Shown piece by piece: positions 42,621 through 50,988 of a stretch of DNA of 64,000 nucleotides (position 1 is its first letter; every line of letters begins with the position of its first letter). The notes beneath the pieces were generated by a model, which worked only from the letters and a program-made list of their open reading frames with translations, was not told the DNA's origin and did not search any database. Position numbers and translations under genes: made by a program. This stretch comes from Halobacillus litoralis (GTDB taxonomy: Bacteria; Bacillota; Bacilli; Bacillales; Halobacillaceae), in contig NZ_CP129016.1 in NCBI RefSeq assembly GCF_020524085.2, forward strand, positions 129,001-193,000. The letters are read 5' to 3'.

Positions 42621-44303
42621 ATGGAAAAACAAATACTAGCCCTGCAAATCGCTCATATCCTTGGGGAGGAATATCCACGGGAGTGGGTGCAGCAACAGAT
42701 TGAAACCCCTAAACAGTCCAGCCATGGCGACCTGGCTTTTCCTTGTTTCCCGCTGGCAAAGACGTTGAAAAAAAGTCCGCATCTGATTGCTGAGGACGTT
42801 TCCAGTCATTTGAAACATCCGATCTTTAAAAAAGTGCAGACAGTAGGCGGCTACGTTAATATTTTTCTTGATCAGGGGTTTGTCGCCGACCATACGTTGA
42901 ACCAGTTTTACCAAGACCCAGAAGCCTATGGGGCTCACGAATTTGGAAATGGAAAGACTGTCGTCCTTGATATGTCAGCTCCGAATATTGCCAAACCTTT
43001 CTCCATGGGCCATTTAAGATCCACGGTCATTGGAAATGCTCTCTCCAACCTTGCTCAAAAATGTGGATATGAAACGGTGAAGATCAATTACATCGGAGAC
43101 TATGGCACACAGTTCGGAAAGCTATTAGCCGCTTATCTCAAATGGGGGAAAGAAGAAAGTCTCAAGCATAATCCGATTCAAGAATTGACTCGAGTGTATG
43201 TAAAGTTCCACCATGCTTCAAAAGAAGACCCCTCCTTCATTGAGGAAGGTAGAGAATGGTTCAAGAAATTGGAGGATAATGATGAGGAGGCGGTTGCCTT
43301 ATGGAAATGGTTCAAAGCCGTTTCACTGGAAGAGTTTGAGAAGATTTATAATCTCTTAGGCATCACCTTCGACTTGACCCGAGGCGAAGCCTACTATAAT
43401 GACAAAATGGATACGACCATCGACATGTTGCAGGAAAAAGGGATGTTGGAAAAATCAGAAGGCGCTCAAGTCGTCCGGCTGGATGAGGAAGAATTACCTC
43501 CCTGCCTGATTCGAAAAAGTAATGGAACGACGATATATGCCACGAGAGATTTAACGGCTGCGATTGATCGTAAGCAAACGTATGATTTTGATGAAGCACT
43601 CTATGTGGTCGGCCATGAGCAAACCCTTCATTTCCAACAGATCAAGCATGTGTTGAAAAAAGCAGGTTTTGCCTGGGCGGATCAATTAAAACATATCTCC
43701 TTTGGAATGATGCTTCAAGACGGCAAGAAAATGTCTACACGTCAGGGGAAGACCGTTTTACTTGAACAAGCGCTGCAGGAGGCCATTTCCCAAGCTGCGA
43801 ATAATATTAAAGAGAAGAACCCTGAATTGAAGGACGCTGAAAAGGTCGCGGAACAAGTCGGGGTAGGTGCTGTCATCTTTCACGACCTTAAACACGATCG
43901 TCGCAATGATGTGGAATTTTCTTTGGAAGATATGCTTACCTTCGAAGGCCATACGGCTCCATACCTGCAATACACACATGCGCGTACCGTCTCTTTACTA
44001 GAAAAAGGGAACTTTAATCCTAATCATCCTGTAACAGACGTCCACGCAGAATCCGCTTGGCCATTAATAAAAACCATTCGCCTTTTCCCAGAGGTGATTG
44101 AGAAAGCCTACAAAGAATATGACCCATCCAAGCTTGCTAGACACCTCTTAGATGTCGCACGTCACTTCAATAGTTTTTACGCCCATACAAAAGTGATTGG
44201 AAGTGAAGAGGAACAAGCGCTCCTCACATTGATTTATGCGGTTAATTACCAATTAAAAGAGGGTTTGTCCATTCTCGGGATTCAGGCACCTGAAAATATG
44301 TAG
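42621..44303 (+). CDS. argS: Arginyl-tRNA synthetase
   Basis: 560-residue class I synthetase. N-terminal Arg-tRNA-synthetase domain (1-85), then DMSAPNIAKPFSMGHLRSTV near 114-133 (HIGH-type motif HMGH variant reading SMGHLRS), and GMMLQDGKKMSTRQGKTV near 360-377 (KMSTR, the KMSKS equivalent). The C-terminal DALR anticodon domain contains HTARTVSLLEKG and ARHFNSFYAHTKV. Start ATG after GGAGGTG; an earlier ATG overlaps this site. Controlled by the T-box leader. Confidence 0.96.
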   Translation: MEKQILALQIAHILGEEYPREWVQQQIETPKQSSHGDLAFPCFPLAKTLKKSPHLIAEDVSSHLKHPIFKKVQTVGGYVNIFLDQGFVADHTLNQFYQDPEAYGAHEFGNGKTVVLDMSAPNIAKPFSMGHLRSTVIGNALSNLAQKCGYETVKINYIGDYGTQFGKLLAAYLKWGKEESLKHNPIQELTRVYVKFHHASKEDPSFIEEGREWFKKLEDNDEEAVALWKWFKAVSLEEFEKIYNLLGITFDLTRGEAYYNDKMDTTIDMLQEKGMLEKSEGAQVVRLDEEELPPCLIRKSNGTTIYATRDLTAAIDRKQTYDFDEALYVVGHEQTLHFQQIKHVLKKAGFAWADQLKHISFGMMLQDGKKMSTRQGKTVLLEQALQEAISQAANNIKEKNPELKDAEKVAEQVGVGAVIFHDLKHDRRNDVEFSLEDMLTFEGHTAPYLQYTHARTVSLLEKGNFNPNHPVTDVHAESAWPLIKTIRLFPEVIEKAYKEYDPSKLARHLLDVARHFNSFYAHTKVIGSEEEQALLTLIYAVNYQLKEGLSILGIQAPENM

Positions 44304-44375
44304 CATAGAGAATTTTAGCACTTCCTCCTTTCTTCTATTATAATAATAGTAACAAAAGGGAGAGGAGCGCATCCT

Positions 44376-44606
44376 ATGTACCCGATTTATTACGGACTTG
44401 CGATCATTGCCTCGGTAGCTGCCTTGATAGGCACGATCGTTATAGCTAAACATGTAAACAAACCTGAAAACACATCGTCACCCGAAGATGACGCCAAGCA
44501 GTTGAAAAACGCCGGGAGTGATACAGGGAGCATTCCGTTACTGACGACCATTTACGCCATCACATTTGTCATAACAGCCATTCTTATGTGGATCTTTATT
44601 TTTTAA
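44376..44606 (+). CDS. Two-TM small membrane protein
   Basis: 76 residues: an N-terminal helix (YYGLAIIASVAALIGTIVIA), an acidic hydrophilic loop (NTSSPEDDAKQLKNAGSD) and a C-terminal helix (TIYAITFVITAILMWIFIF). GGAGAGGAG stands before the ATG. Unknown function. It follows argS by about 70 bases and ends before a terminator. Confidence 0.65.
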   Translation: MYPIYYGLAIIASVAALIGTIVIAKHVNKPENTSSPEDDAKQLKNAGSDTGSIPLLTTIYAITFVITAILMWIFIF

Positions 44607-44611
44607 CACAG

Positions 44612-44648
44612 GTAAGGAGAAGAGGTGCGCCTTTTCTCCTTTTTTTGT
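44612..44648 (+). terminator. Intrinsic terminator
   Basis: AAGGAGAAGAGG / CCTTTTCTCCTT hairpin followed by T7 between convergent genes. Confidence 0.75.
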
Positions 44649-44650
44649 TT

Positions 44651-45169
44651 TCATGATGTAGATTTCACAATAAAATTCGCCTGTCTTTCAGGCTCGACCG
44701 TTTCTATGTAGTAATCTTCCGCTTTCCAGTACCGTTCTTTGAATTTATCGATATTCTTTCTCGTTTCCTCCCTTTCTCGTAAGAACCTTTCTTCTCTTGG
44801 ACACTGGACATAGACCACAAAATCAAAAAAGCTTCGCCACTCTTCCCTTTGTAAAAATACACCCTCCACAATAACCAACCTATTCTCTTTTACCAGCGCT
44901 TTAAATAAGTCTTCCTTTAACGCTTTGACATCCCATTGCAGAAAATAATATTCGTACCATTGTTCATACCCAGTATTGTATCTCTTCTCTCTTTCCACAA
45001 CGTAATCATCGATATGATACGTAACGACTGGAAAAGACGATTTCTGGAGTTCCTTTTCTATTTTCTCTGTAAGCGTCGTTTTCCCTGAACGACTCAAACC
45101 ATCGATTCCTAATACAAATCTTTTCCCTTCATCTAATGAAGGAATTCTTCGAAGGATCTCTCCCACCAC
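44651..45169 (-). CDS. Uridine-kinase-like P-loop kinase
   Basis: 172 residues. Walker A GIDGLSRSGKTTLTEK near 21-36 at the N-terminus, then TYHIDDYVVEREKRYNTGYE near 50 (substrate and metal Asp pair, as in uridine kinase), LVIVEGVFLQREEW near 98 (Walker B type) and a lid with REERFLREREETRK near 127. Small-molecule kinase of the PRK/udk fold; the substrate (nucleoside, pantothenate or other) is not decided. GTG start after GGGAGAG. Confidence 0.82.
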   Translation of the reverse strand: MVGEILRRIPSLDEGKRFVLGIDGLSRSGKTTLTEKIEKELQKSSFPVVTYHIDDYVVEREKRYNTGYEQWYEYYFLQWDVKALKEDLFKALVKENRLVIVEGVFLQREEWRSFFDFVVYVQCPREERFLREREETRKNIDKFKERYWKAEDYYIETVEPERQANFIVKSTS

Positions 45170-45207
45170 CCTCTCCCCCTCCTTTCGTTATTGTTTTATT
45201 AACGTAT

Positions 45208-45762
45208 ATGGCAGGATTGTGTAAGACTCAATTTCGAGATGTTTGTGTGCGTGTAGGGGCTCTGGGAAACAGTTCGCTTTCCATGGGGCGGGCGGTGAGC
45301 CTCCTCGGACTTCGTCCTGCGGGGTCTCACCTGTCCCACACGTCCCATAGGAGTCTCACCGTTACCCTCCGCCCCTTGGCCGTATGAGTGTCTCGAAATC
45401 ACTTCTAGAATATGCAGTTATTCAGCTTGATGGGAGTATAAGGATAAAACTCCCATGCCCAGGTATCTGATATCCTGGGAGCTTGATACAGGGCGCTTTA
45501 TGCTTATAACAGTAGTATAGTGGAAGACAATCCATCTTGGTAAAGGGGTTCGTTTCTCACATTCATCGAATGGGGTGGTCGGGAAGCTGCGAGACTCCCG
45601 CGGGAATGGATTGGCTGGCGAGACCCCACAGAGCGGAGCTCGAGGAGGCTTGCCGTCATCCCCGCAGGAAAGCGAGCGGCTTCCCAACCACCCCTAACGC
45701 TCATTACGGCAACGAACCACGGAAACATCTCGAAACTGAGTCTTCAACTGAAGGGAGCTTTT
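45208..45762. repeat. Large palindromic repeat, R family copy 3
   Basis: Left end ATGGCAGGATTGTGTAAGACTC, right end ACTGAGTCTTCAACTGAAGGGAGC; two inverted GC-rich arms and the shared centre (CAGGGCGCTTTATGCTTATA, GGGGTTCGTTTCTC). Uninterrupted. The plus- and minus-strand open frames across it are artefacts. Confidence 0.8.
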
Positions 45763-46011
45763 ATTGAAATCTTAGTTTCGGAACTTCTATGTAATATTCC
45801 TTCTCGTTTCACCATGCGGATTCCCTTTTTCAGAAGGGAGGAAAACCCTTTTTCAATGAAAATGCACATAATTTTTTCACCACTGACACATACTCTCGAT
45901 AAATTCATGTTATCTTTCGAGTAGGTCTATGAATATCTTAATAACAGAATGGTCACTAGCTCATTTGACGTACAAACCCTTTCTTTTGAAAAATTTAAGG
46001 AGTTGGCTACT
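45763..46011. other. Intergenic stretch before ykuK
   Basis: No gene. The only structure seen is an imperfect inverted repeat around ACTCTCGATAA / TTATCTTTCGAGT at about 45891-45924, possibly an operator for the downstream gene. Confidence 0.35.
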
Positions 46012-46536
46012 GTGAACCAATCCCATGTGTTTCAAAACCTCACCCATAAAAAGATGAAGTTTGAAGAAGTGTTTTCCCATATACTAACGTTTATGAAAAG
46101 TGATCCGATTGGGGATTACAAGCTCATGATGGGAACCGATTCCCAAGTTCATCCCTCCCACACCCTGTTCATTACCGGCATCGTCATCCAACGAGTTGGA
46201 AAAGGGGCCTGAGCCTGTTTCCGTAAAGAAGTGGTCCACAGAGAAATGACTACCCTGCATGAACGTATTTCCTACGAGACATCATTAACGGAACAAGTGG
46301 CTTCCTTATTTACGGAAGAAAAGAAGAATACCCTCATCGAAGTTGTTCTCCCTTATATCTATAAAGGGGCAACGTTTACAATTGAAGGACACATTGATAT
46401 CGGGAGTGGAGAGCGAAACAGGACAAGAGTCTATGTAAATGAAATGATGGCCAGAATCGAGTCGCTTGGAATGGAAGCGAAGATTAAACCGGATTCCATT
46501 GTCGCAAGTAGTTACGCCAATCGATATACAAAGTAG
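46012..46536 (+). pseudogene. ykuK: YkuK-type RNase H-like protein (DUF458), in-frame TGA
   Basis: A YkuK/DUF458 protein of ordinary length (174 codons; B. subtilis about 172). GTG start after AAGGAG; codons before it match no homologue. GTDSQVHPSHTLFITGIVIQ gives the RNase-H-like first strands and Asp; the C-terminal half contains IEGHIDIGSGERNRTRVYVN and MEAKIKPDSIVASSYANRYT. A single TGA at 46210-46212 replaces the Trp codon TGG expected in the GKGAWACFRK motif; the frame is otherwise open. A real nonsense change or a base-call error. Confidence 0.8.
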
Positions 46537-46552
46537 TGGGCGGTGATTGTTG

Positions 46553-46810
46553 ATGTATCAAAAGGCCGTTACCTCTTGTGTGTTAGGAATGATGTCCACT
46601 TTTCTTCCTTTTGTCGGTATCATTCTTGGATGGATCGGTCTCTCTTTGGCAAATAAAGCTCTCGTTGAACTCTCCACAGACGCCCCAGGATACCGGTTCG
46701 CCTTAGGGGGGAAGGTATGTAGCATCGTTGGGCTTTGCCTGCAGTCTTGTATCCTTATCTTTATCCTTGCTGCCTATTTCTTTTTCATGAACCTGAATCT
46801 TTTTATGTAA
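46553..46810 (+). CDS. DUF4190-like small membrane protein
   Basis: 85 residues with two membrane helices (SCVLGMMSTFLPFVGIILGW, VGLCLQSCILIFILAAYFFF) around a Gly-rich loop with ANKALVEL and GYRFALGGKVCSIVG, the arrangement of DUF4190 proteins. ATG after a weak GCGGTGAT. It follows the ykuK homologue closely and ends at a terminator. Unknown function. Confidence 0.65.
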   Translation: MYQKAVTSCVLGMMSTFLPFVGIILGWIGLSLANKALVELSTDAPGYRFALGGKVCSIVGLCLQSCILIFILAAYFFFMNLNLFM

Positions 46811-46813
46811 AAT

Positions 46814-46853
46814 AAAAAAGCGTCCCCTAAAAACGGAGAGGACGCTTTTTTCT
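46814..46853. terminator. Bidirectional terminator
   Basis: AAAAAAGCGTCC / GGACGCTTTTTT hairpin between convergent genes. Confidence 0.85.
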
Positions 46854-47506
46854 TACGCATTTATTTTTTTCAATTCTCCAAGTACGTCAGATGGCTCGGC
46901 TCGATCTTTGTAGTCCGCCTTCGTATAGTCATACACAATCGTACCATCTGTATCAATAATATAAGTTGCGGAGACAGGCAGAGTCCATGTCTCATCGCCA
47001 TTATGTTTATCCACGTGCAACCCTTTATCTTTGTACACATCTACAAGATAATCTGGTAATTGGTACACCAAATTGTATTGATTGGCCACTTCATTCCCAA
47101 CGTCGCTCAGTACGTGATAGTTGAGTTCATTTTTTTCATGGGTGGTCAATGACTGATCGGGAGTTTGAGGGCTGATTGCCATTAATTCAGCTCCTTGTCC
47201 ATGAATCTCATCTAAAATCTGCTGATAGGCTCTCAATTCCATGTTGCAGTAAGGGCACCAGCCTCCGCGGTAAAAAGTAAGGACGACTGGACCACTTTTC
47301 AATTGTTCATACAGTTCGACCGTTTTTCCTTTCGCGTCAGGTAAATTAAAGTTTGGCGCTTTCTCACCTGTAGACAAACCATCTCCATCATCCGAAGATT
47401 CAAGTTCATCAATCGCCTTCTTCATTTTTTCATGGATTTCATCAGGAGTTGCTTTCTTGAATTTTTCAATGTAATCATGATAATGCTTTCTCATTTCTGT
47501 CTTCAT
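46853..47506 (-). CDS. Peroxiredoxin-like (AhpC/TSA) protein
   Basis: 217 residues. A charged N-terminal helix extension (1-45) precedes a thioredoxin-fold peroxiredoxin domain: APNFNLPDAKGKTVELYE near 49, LTFYRGGWCPYCNMELRAYQ near 75-94 with Cys in W-C-P-Y-C. The C-P-Y-C pair differs from the usual P-x-x-x-T-x-x-C of typical peroxiredoxins and resembles the AhpC/TSA-like thioredoxin group. Probably thiol peroxidase or disulfide reductase. AAGGAG before ATG. It lies 24 bases after eutH and is probably co-transcribed. Confidence 0.8.
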   Translation of the reverse strand: MKTEMRKHYHDYIEKFKKATPDEIHEKMKKAIDELESSDDGDGLSTGEKAPNFNLPDAKGKTVELYEQLKSGPVVLTFYRGGWCPYCNMELRAYQQILDEIHGQGAELMAISPQTPDQSLTTHEKNELNYHVLSDVGNEVANQYNLVYQLPDYLVDVYKDKGLHVDKHNGDETWTLPVSATYIIDTDGTIVYDYTKADYKDRAEPSDVLGELKKINA

Positions 47507-47530
47507 GAAAAAACTCCTTTTTCAGTGGAT

Positions 47531-48649
47531 TCACTTTTCATTATATAGAGTTTCGACACTCGAAGAAAATGATTTGCTTTCTCTCGTCATCCATAAAGCC
47601 AGCCCAACAGCTAAGAGTCCTGCTGTTAATTTACCCAGCAATACTGGAAAAATCATATCCTTTTCGACACTCGCTACGAAGGCGAAATGACTGCCGATGA
47701 CGAACGCTCCACTCACGGCAAACGCAGCGTTGACCGTTTTTCCTCGTTCATCCATATCTTTCATCGTCGCTAACATAGGGAGGTGATGCGCCGTGGAAGC
47801 AATCAATCCTGTTATAGATGTAGAATTCATGCCTAATCTATCACTCAGTCGTCCTATCCACCTCTCTCCCCGCTGATTAATGAAAGCAACAAGGGGATAA
47901 GCGCCTGCTAATGTAACGGTAATCCTTCCAACGATGACCATCCCTTCAGATAAAGGTGCCATCCCCGGGAGGACAACGAACCCTGTTAATGATTCAATGA
48001 TTATAAGTGCGAGACCAGTGATAATTATGATTTCAATGGTTTTTCCGAAATAAGAAAATAACCGGATGGTTACGTTCGTGAACAACCACAAACCTGCCCC
48101 AATACAGACGGAAAGAAGAATAGCTGGTGTTAAATTCCGTAACATCCATACCACTTCATATCCTGCCACAGCCCCACCGACAAAGCATCCGATCGGAACC
48201 GTAACCAAACCAGCTAAAATTCCTCTTGAAAAGAAAGGACGATCCTCTTTCTTCACAATCGTAAGCGCAACAGGAATTGTGAAAACAAGCGTCGGTCCCA
48301 TCATCGTACCGAGGAGGGCCCAGGAAAAGGTGGCCGCTTCCTCTTCTAAGGCTAAGGATTCCGCCAGAGAGTAGGCTCCCATGTCAATAGCAAGCATCAT
48401 GGATGCAAACATCGACGGATCCGCTCCAAACCATAAAAACACGGGACGGATGGCAGGCGCCAACAACTGGGACAGTACAGGTGCGAGGGAGATGATCCCT
48501 ACCATCGAAAGAGCCAGTGGGCCCATCATCATAAACGCTTCGTAAAACCGCCATCCAAGGGACAGGCGGTGATTAAGCACGTAGTAATCAAGTGCTCCCA
48601 ATACCATGAAGAAACACATGACAATCAAGATAGCGTCATTAACCCACAA
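47531..48649 (-). CDS. eutH: Ethanolamine permease EutH, stand-alone
   Basis: 372 residues and about ten membrane helices in the EutH family: WVNDAILIVMCFFMVLGALD at the start, GWRFYEAFMMMGPLALSMVG near 33, a GADPSMFASMMLAIDMGAYS stretch near 78, and GLIASTAHHLPMLATMKDMD near 290. I choose the TTG eight bases after GGAAGGGG: it gives the family-type beginning, whereas the longer GTG frame adds a hydrophilic 14-residue tail. Ethanolamine uptake protein; no other eut gene is in the window, so use in lipid-head-group salvage is inference. Confidence 0.85.
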   Translation of the reverse strand: MWVNDAILIVMCFFMVLGALDYYVLNHRLSLGWRFYEAFMMMGPLALSMVGIISLAPVLSQLLAPAIRPVFLWFGADPSMFASMMLAIDMGAYSLAESLALEEEAATFSWALLGTMMGPTLVFTIPVALTIVKKEDRPFFSRGILAGLVTVPIGCFVGGAVAGYEVVWMLRNLTPAILLSVCIGAGLWLFTNVTIRLFSYFGKTIEIIIITGLALIIIESLTGFVVLPGMAPLSEGMVIVGRITVTLAGAYPLVAFINQRGERWIGRLSDRLGMNSTSITGLIASTAHHLPMLATMKDMDERGKTVNAAFAVSGAFVIGSHFAFVASVEKDMIFPVLLGKLTAGLLAVGLALWMTRESKSFSSSVETLYNEK

Positions 48650-48789
48650 AAGCCCAGCCCCTTCCTTTTTTGAATCTATGTTTACGGCCACTTCAACATA
48701 GGGTAGAAGTTTTTCTATAATGGTTTACTCGCCATTTCCTATTGGACGCTGCCATAGCCTTTCAATATTTTTAAAAAGGGGAATAAGAA

Positions 48790-49194
48790 ATGGTACAAGC
48801 TCTGTTCATCGCTGCGGTTATTTTCATTGCAGCAAATCTCGTTTATTTTTTCACAAATAAAACATACAGAAAAAGCTACTTCAGCACAGCCCTATTCTTT
48901 CAATTATTTTTTGTTCTCACAGGTGTATTAGTGGGGTTTACGCTCCTTTACTATCTGCTGTCTTTAGATGAAGTCATTCTGGTTACTAGTTTATCATCCC
49001 GGGACCCTGTCGACCCAACCTTTTTGGACTTGCTTTACTTCAGTGGGGAAACATTGTTGAGCGTAGGTTATGGGGACATGCTGCCTGTTGGGATGGCCCG
49101 ATTTTTTGCTTTGCTTGAATCAGGAATCGGCATCCTTCTCCCTACGGCCTATTTCTTAAAAGCGATGGATACGTCCAGGCAAAGCGAAGATTAA
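48790..49194 (+). CDS. Two-TM potassium channel
   Basis: 134 residues: two N-terminal helices (LFIAAVIFIAANLVYFFT; LFFQLFFVLTGVLVGFTLLYYLL), pore helix and selectivity filter SVGYGDMLP near 92-100, and a final helix FFALLESGIGILLPTAYFL. A canonical K+ filter, unlike the channel-like protein at 12745. No cytosolic RCK domain in this gene. AAAGGGGAA precedes ATG. Probably a homotetrameric K+ channel of a salt-adapted cell. Confidence 0.85.
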   Translation: MVQALFIAAVIFIAANLVYFFTNKTYRKSYFSTALFFQLFFVLTGVLVGFTLLYYLLSLDEVILVTSLSSRDPVDPTFLDLLYFSGETLLSVGYGDMLPVGMARFFALLESGIGILLPTAYFLKAMDTSRQSED

Positions 49195-49198
49195 ATAT

Positions 49199-49229
49199 TA
49201 AAAGGACCCTTGTGAAAGGGTCCTTTTAG
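49199..49229. terminator. Bidirectional terminator
   Basis: AAAAGGACCCTT / AAGGGTCCTTTT hairpin between the K+ channel gene and msrA. Confidence 0.8.
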
Positions 49230-49703
49230 TTATCCAATGGAGCATGCAGCAGAGCCATGCTTTTGTAAATATTTCTGGTGATGCTCTTCTGCTTCATAAA
49301 AAGTTGTTGCTTCTTCTACTTCTGTAACGATTGGGCGTTTAAAAATCCCTTTTTCTTCCCATTCTTTGATTTTTTCTTCAGCAATGTATTTCTGGCTTGC
49401 ATCCGAATGGAAAATGACAGAACGATATTGGTGACCAACATCGATTCCCTGCTTGTTGCGGGATGTCGGATCGTGGGCTTCAAAGAATATATTCACTAGT
49501 TCTGCATAAGTGATGACCGTTGGATCATAGTTCACTTTGACAGATTCCGCGTGTCCACTCTTTCCTGCTTTGACCTGTTCATATGTCGGGTTCTCCAGAT
49601 GGCCGCCAATGTAACCGACCTTCGTTTCTGTCACCCCTTCGAATTTTTCAAAAAATGCTTCTACTCCCCAAAAACATCCTGCACCGAAAATAGCGGTTGC
49701 CAT
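49230..49703 (-). CDS. msrA: Peptide methionine-S-sulfoxide reductase MsrA
   Basis: 157 residues with the active site GAGCFWGVEAFFE at 7-19, EAHDPTSRNKQGIDVGHQYR near 75-94, and resolving cysteine in SAACSIG at the C-terminus. Repairs methionine-S-sulfoxide in proteins and free methionine. The gene has a SAM-I riboswitch leader, so its expression should rise when S-adenosylmethionine is low. MsrB is absent here. Confidence 0.95.
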   Translation of the reverse strand: MATAIFGAGCFWGVEAFFEKFEGVTETKVGYIGGHLENPTYEQVKAGKSGHAESVKVNYDPTVITYAELVNIFFEAHDPTSRNKQGIDVGHQYRSVIFHSDASQKYIAEEKIKEWEEKGIFKRPIVTEVEEATTFYEAEEHHQKYLQKHGSAACSIG

Positions 49704-49767
49704 TTAACATCTTTCCTTTCCCTTAACGCAACTTCTATCGAGAGCCTTGACGGTTATGGTGCTTACA

Positions 49768-49946
49768 CGAAAAGACCCCTTTTCTTATCCAGTAAGAAAA
49801 GGGGTCGCTAATATCCGCACGATCCTCTCATCTCTTAGAATGTTGATACATTCTACAGGAATTGGCACCGTTCTCGTCAATCCGTAGATTGATTCGATGG
49901 TTGCCGGGCATCAAAGGGCCAGTCCCTCCGCCTCTCTGGATAAGAA
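49768..49946 (-). promoter_or_regulatory. SAM-I (S-box) riboswitch controlling msrA
   Basis: Minus strand: CTTATCCAGAGAGGCGGAGG at the 5' end (P1 and kink-turn), CCCGGCAACC, GGTGCCAATTCCTG, and closing AGATGAGAGGA, all classical S-box blocks in order (aptamer about 49819-49945). A terminator follows (ACCCCTTTTCTTACTGGATA with its complement, about 49768-49805) and contains the antiterminator match TTACTGGATAAG. msrA starts 65 bases downstream. Confidence 0.92.
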
Positions 49947-49967
49947 GTTTCCGTTATTTATTTTTTG

Positions 49968-49996
49968 TTAGTACCCATAGTACTACGTATTTGTAA
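49968..49996 (-). promoter_or_regulatory. Promoter of the S-box/msrA transcript
   Basis: Minus strand: TTACAA, 17-base spacer, TACTAA, ending about 22 bases before the aptamer. Confidence 0.5.
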
Positions 49997-50114
49997 CGAA
50001 GTAAAGGATAACAGATTAAAAAATTCTATTGAATGCACATTGAGTTCTTCTTTGAGTTCATTATATTCAGACCTTAACATGCTCATGCCTGTCTGTAAAA
50101 AAATCCGCTCTAGC

Positions 50115-50807
50115 TCAGCTCTGCCCCGTCGTGTAAACTTCCTCGAAAGGCTGGACAATGACAAATCCATCACCTTCAAACTCCATTTGAATCGATTCGC
50201 CGCTTCCCCTGCCGATGAGTGTCTTGAAGCTGATGTCCGTTTTGAAATTCGGCTCTAAGTGCCCGGACCACGCCACAGTAGCATGCGGGTCTGTAATGAC
50301 AGGTTCACCAGGACGTACGAGCAGCGTCAACGGTTCATAGTGCGAAGTAATCGCGACGCGCCCACTCCCGCTGAGGGTTACGTTGAACAACCCACCTGAA
50401 ACCATACCGGCTACTTTTTTCATCAGTTTGATATCCCAGTCAATGCTTGGTTCAAAGGCAAGAAGATCGTTGCCATTCACCGTAATCGTTTCATTATCCA
50501 GGTCAAAAATAGTAATCTTTTTGCCCTGATCGGCAAGGTAAAGTCGCCCGCGACCAGTGGCCTTCATTAAAGAACTCCCTTCACCGGTCATGGCTTTTTT
50601 AAATAAACGACCGACGCCATGCTCGAGGATTCCTTCTCTTTCAAATTTAATGTTCCCATTATAAGAAATCATCGCTCCTGCTTTTGCCCACACTTGATCG
50701 AGGAGGTTTACCTCAAGAATTCTCGGGGTCTCCAGCTCAAAATAATCATTCTCTGATTCATCCTGTTTCGTTTTTCTAATAAATTCATCAATAGAGTAGT
50801 CGCTCAT
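50115..50807 (-). CDS. AIM24 family protein
   Basis: 230 residues of the AIM24/TIGR00266 beta-sandwich type: VWAKAGAMISYNGNIKFERE near 39, GVGRLFKKAMTGEGSSLMKA near 65, LYLADQGKKITIFDLD near 90, VSGGLFNVTLSGSGRVAI near 135. Function unknown, though yeast Aim24 is mitochondrial and bacterial members are predicted cytosolic or membrane-linked. AGGAGG before the ATG. An overlapping frame at 49958-50179 on the same strand is not supported. Confidence 0.85.
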   Translation of the reverse strand: MSDYSIDEFIRKTKQDESENDYFELETPRILEVNLLDQVWAKAGAMISYNGNIKFEREGILEHGVGRLFKKAMTGEGSSLMKATGRGRLYLADQGKKITIFDLDNETITVNGNDLLAFEPSIDWDIKLMKKVAGMVSGGLFNVTLSGSGRVAITSHYEPLTLLVRPGEPVITDPHATVAWSGHLEPNFKTDISFKTLIGRGSGESIQMEFEGDGFVIVQPFEEVYTTGQS

Positions 50808-50988
50808 TGTATGTTCCTCCTAATCATATTCTATAGTTATTTATGCTTCCTCATTGCTTCTATACCACGATGGATCAAAATCGAGTCCTAAAGTTTACGT
50901 ATCTGTAACTCAGTGGAAATGATTAAAACAGCCTTCGTAATTTTCTATTCAATAAACGCAAATTAATCCCTACTTTAAAATATACATT

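Noticed and set aside
46210..46212. In-frame TGA in ykuK as selenocysteine or recoded Trp
   Set aside because: No SECIS-like hairpin was seen, the family residue is Trp not Cys, and other genes here use TGA as an ordinary stop.
49958..50179. 73-residue frame on the minus strand
   Set aside because: Overlaps the AIM24 C-terminus in another frame and reaches the S-box promoter; no ribosome-binding site or family.
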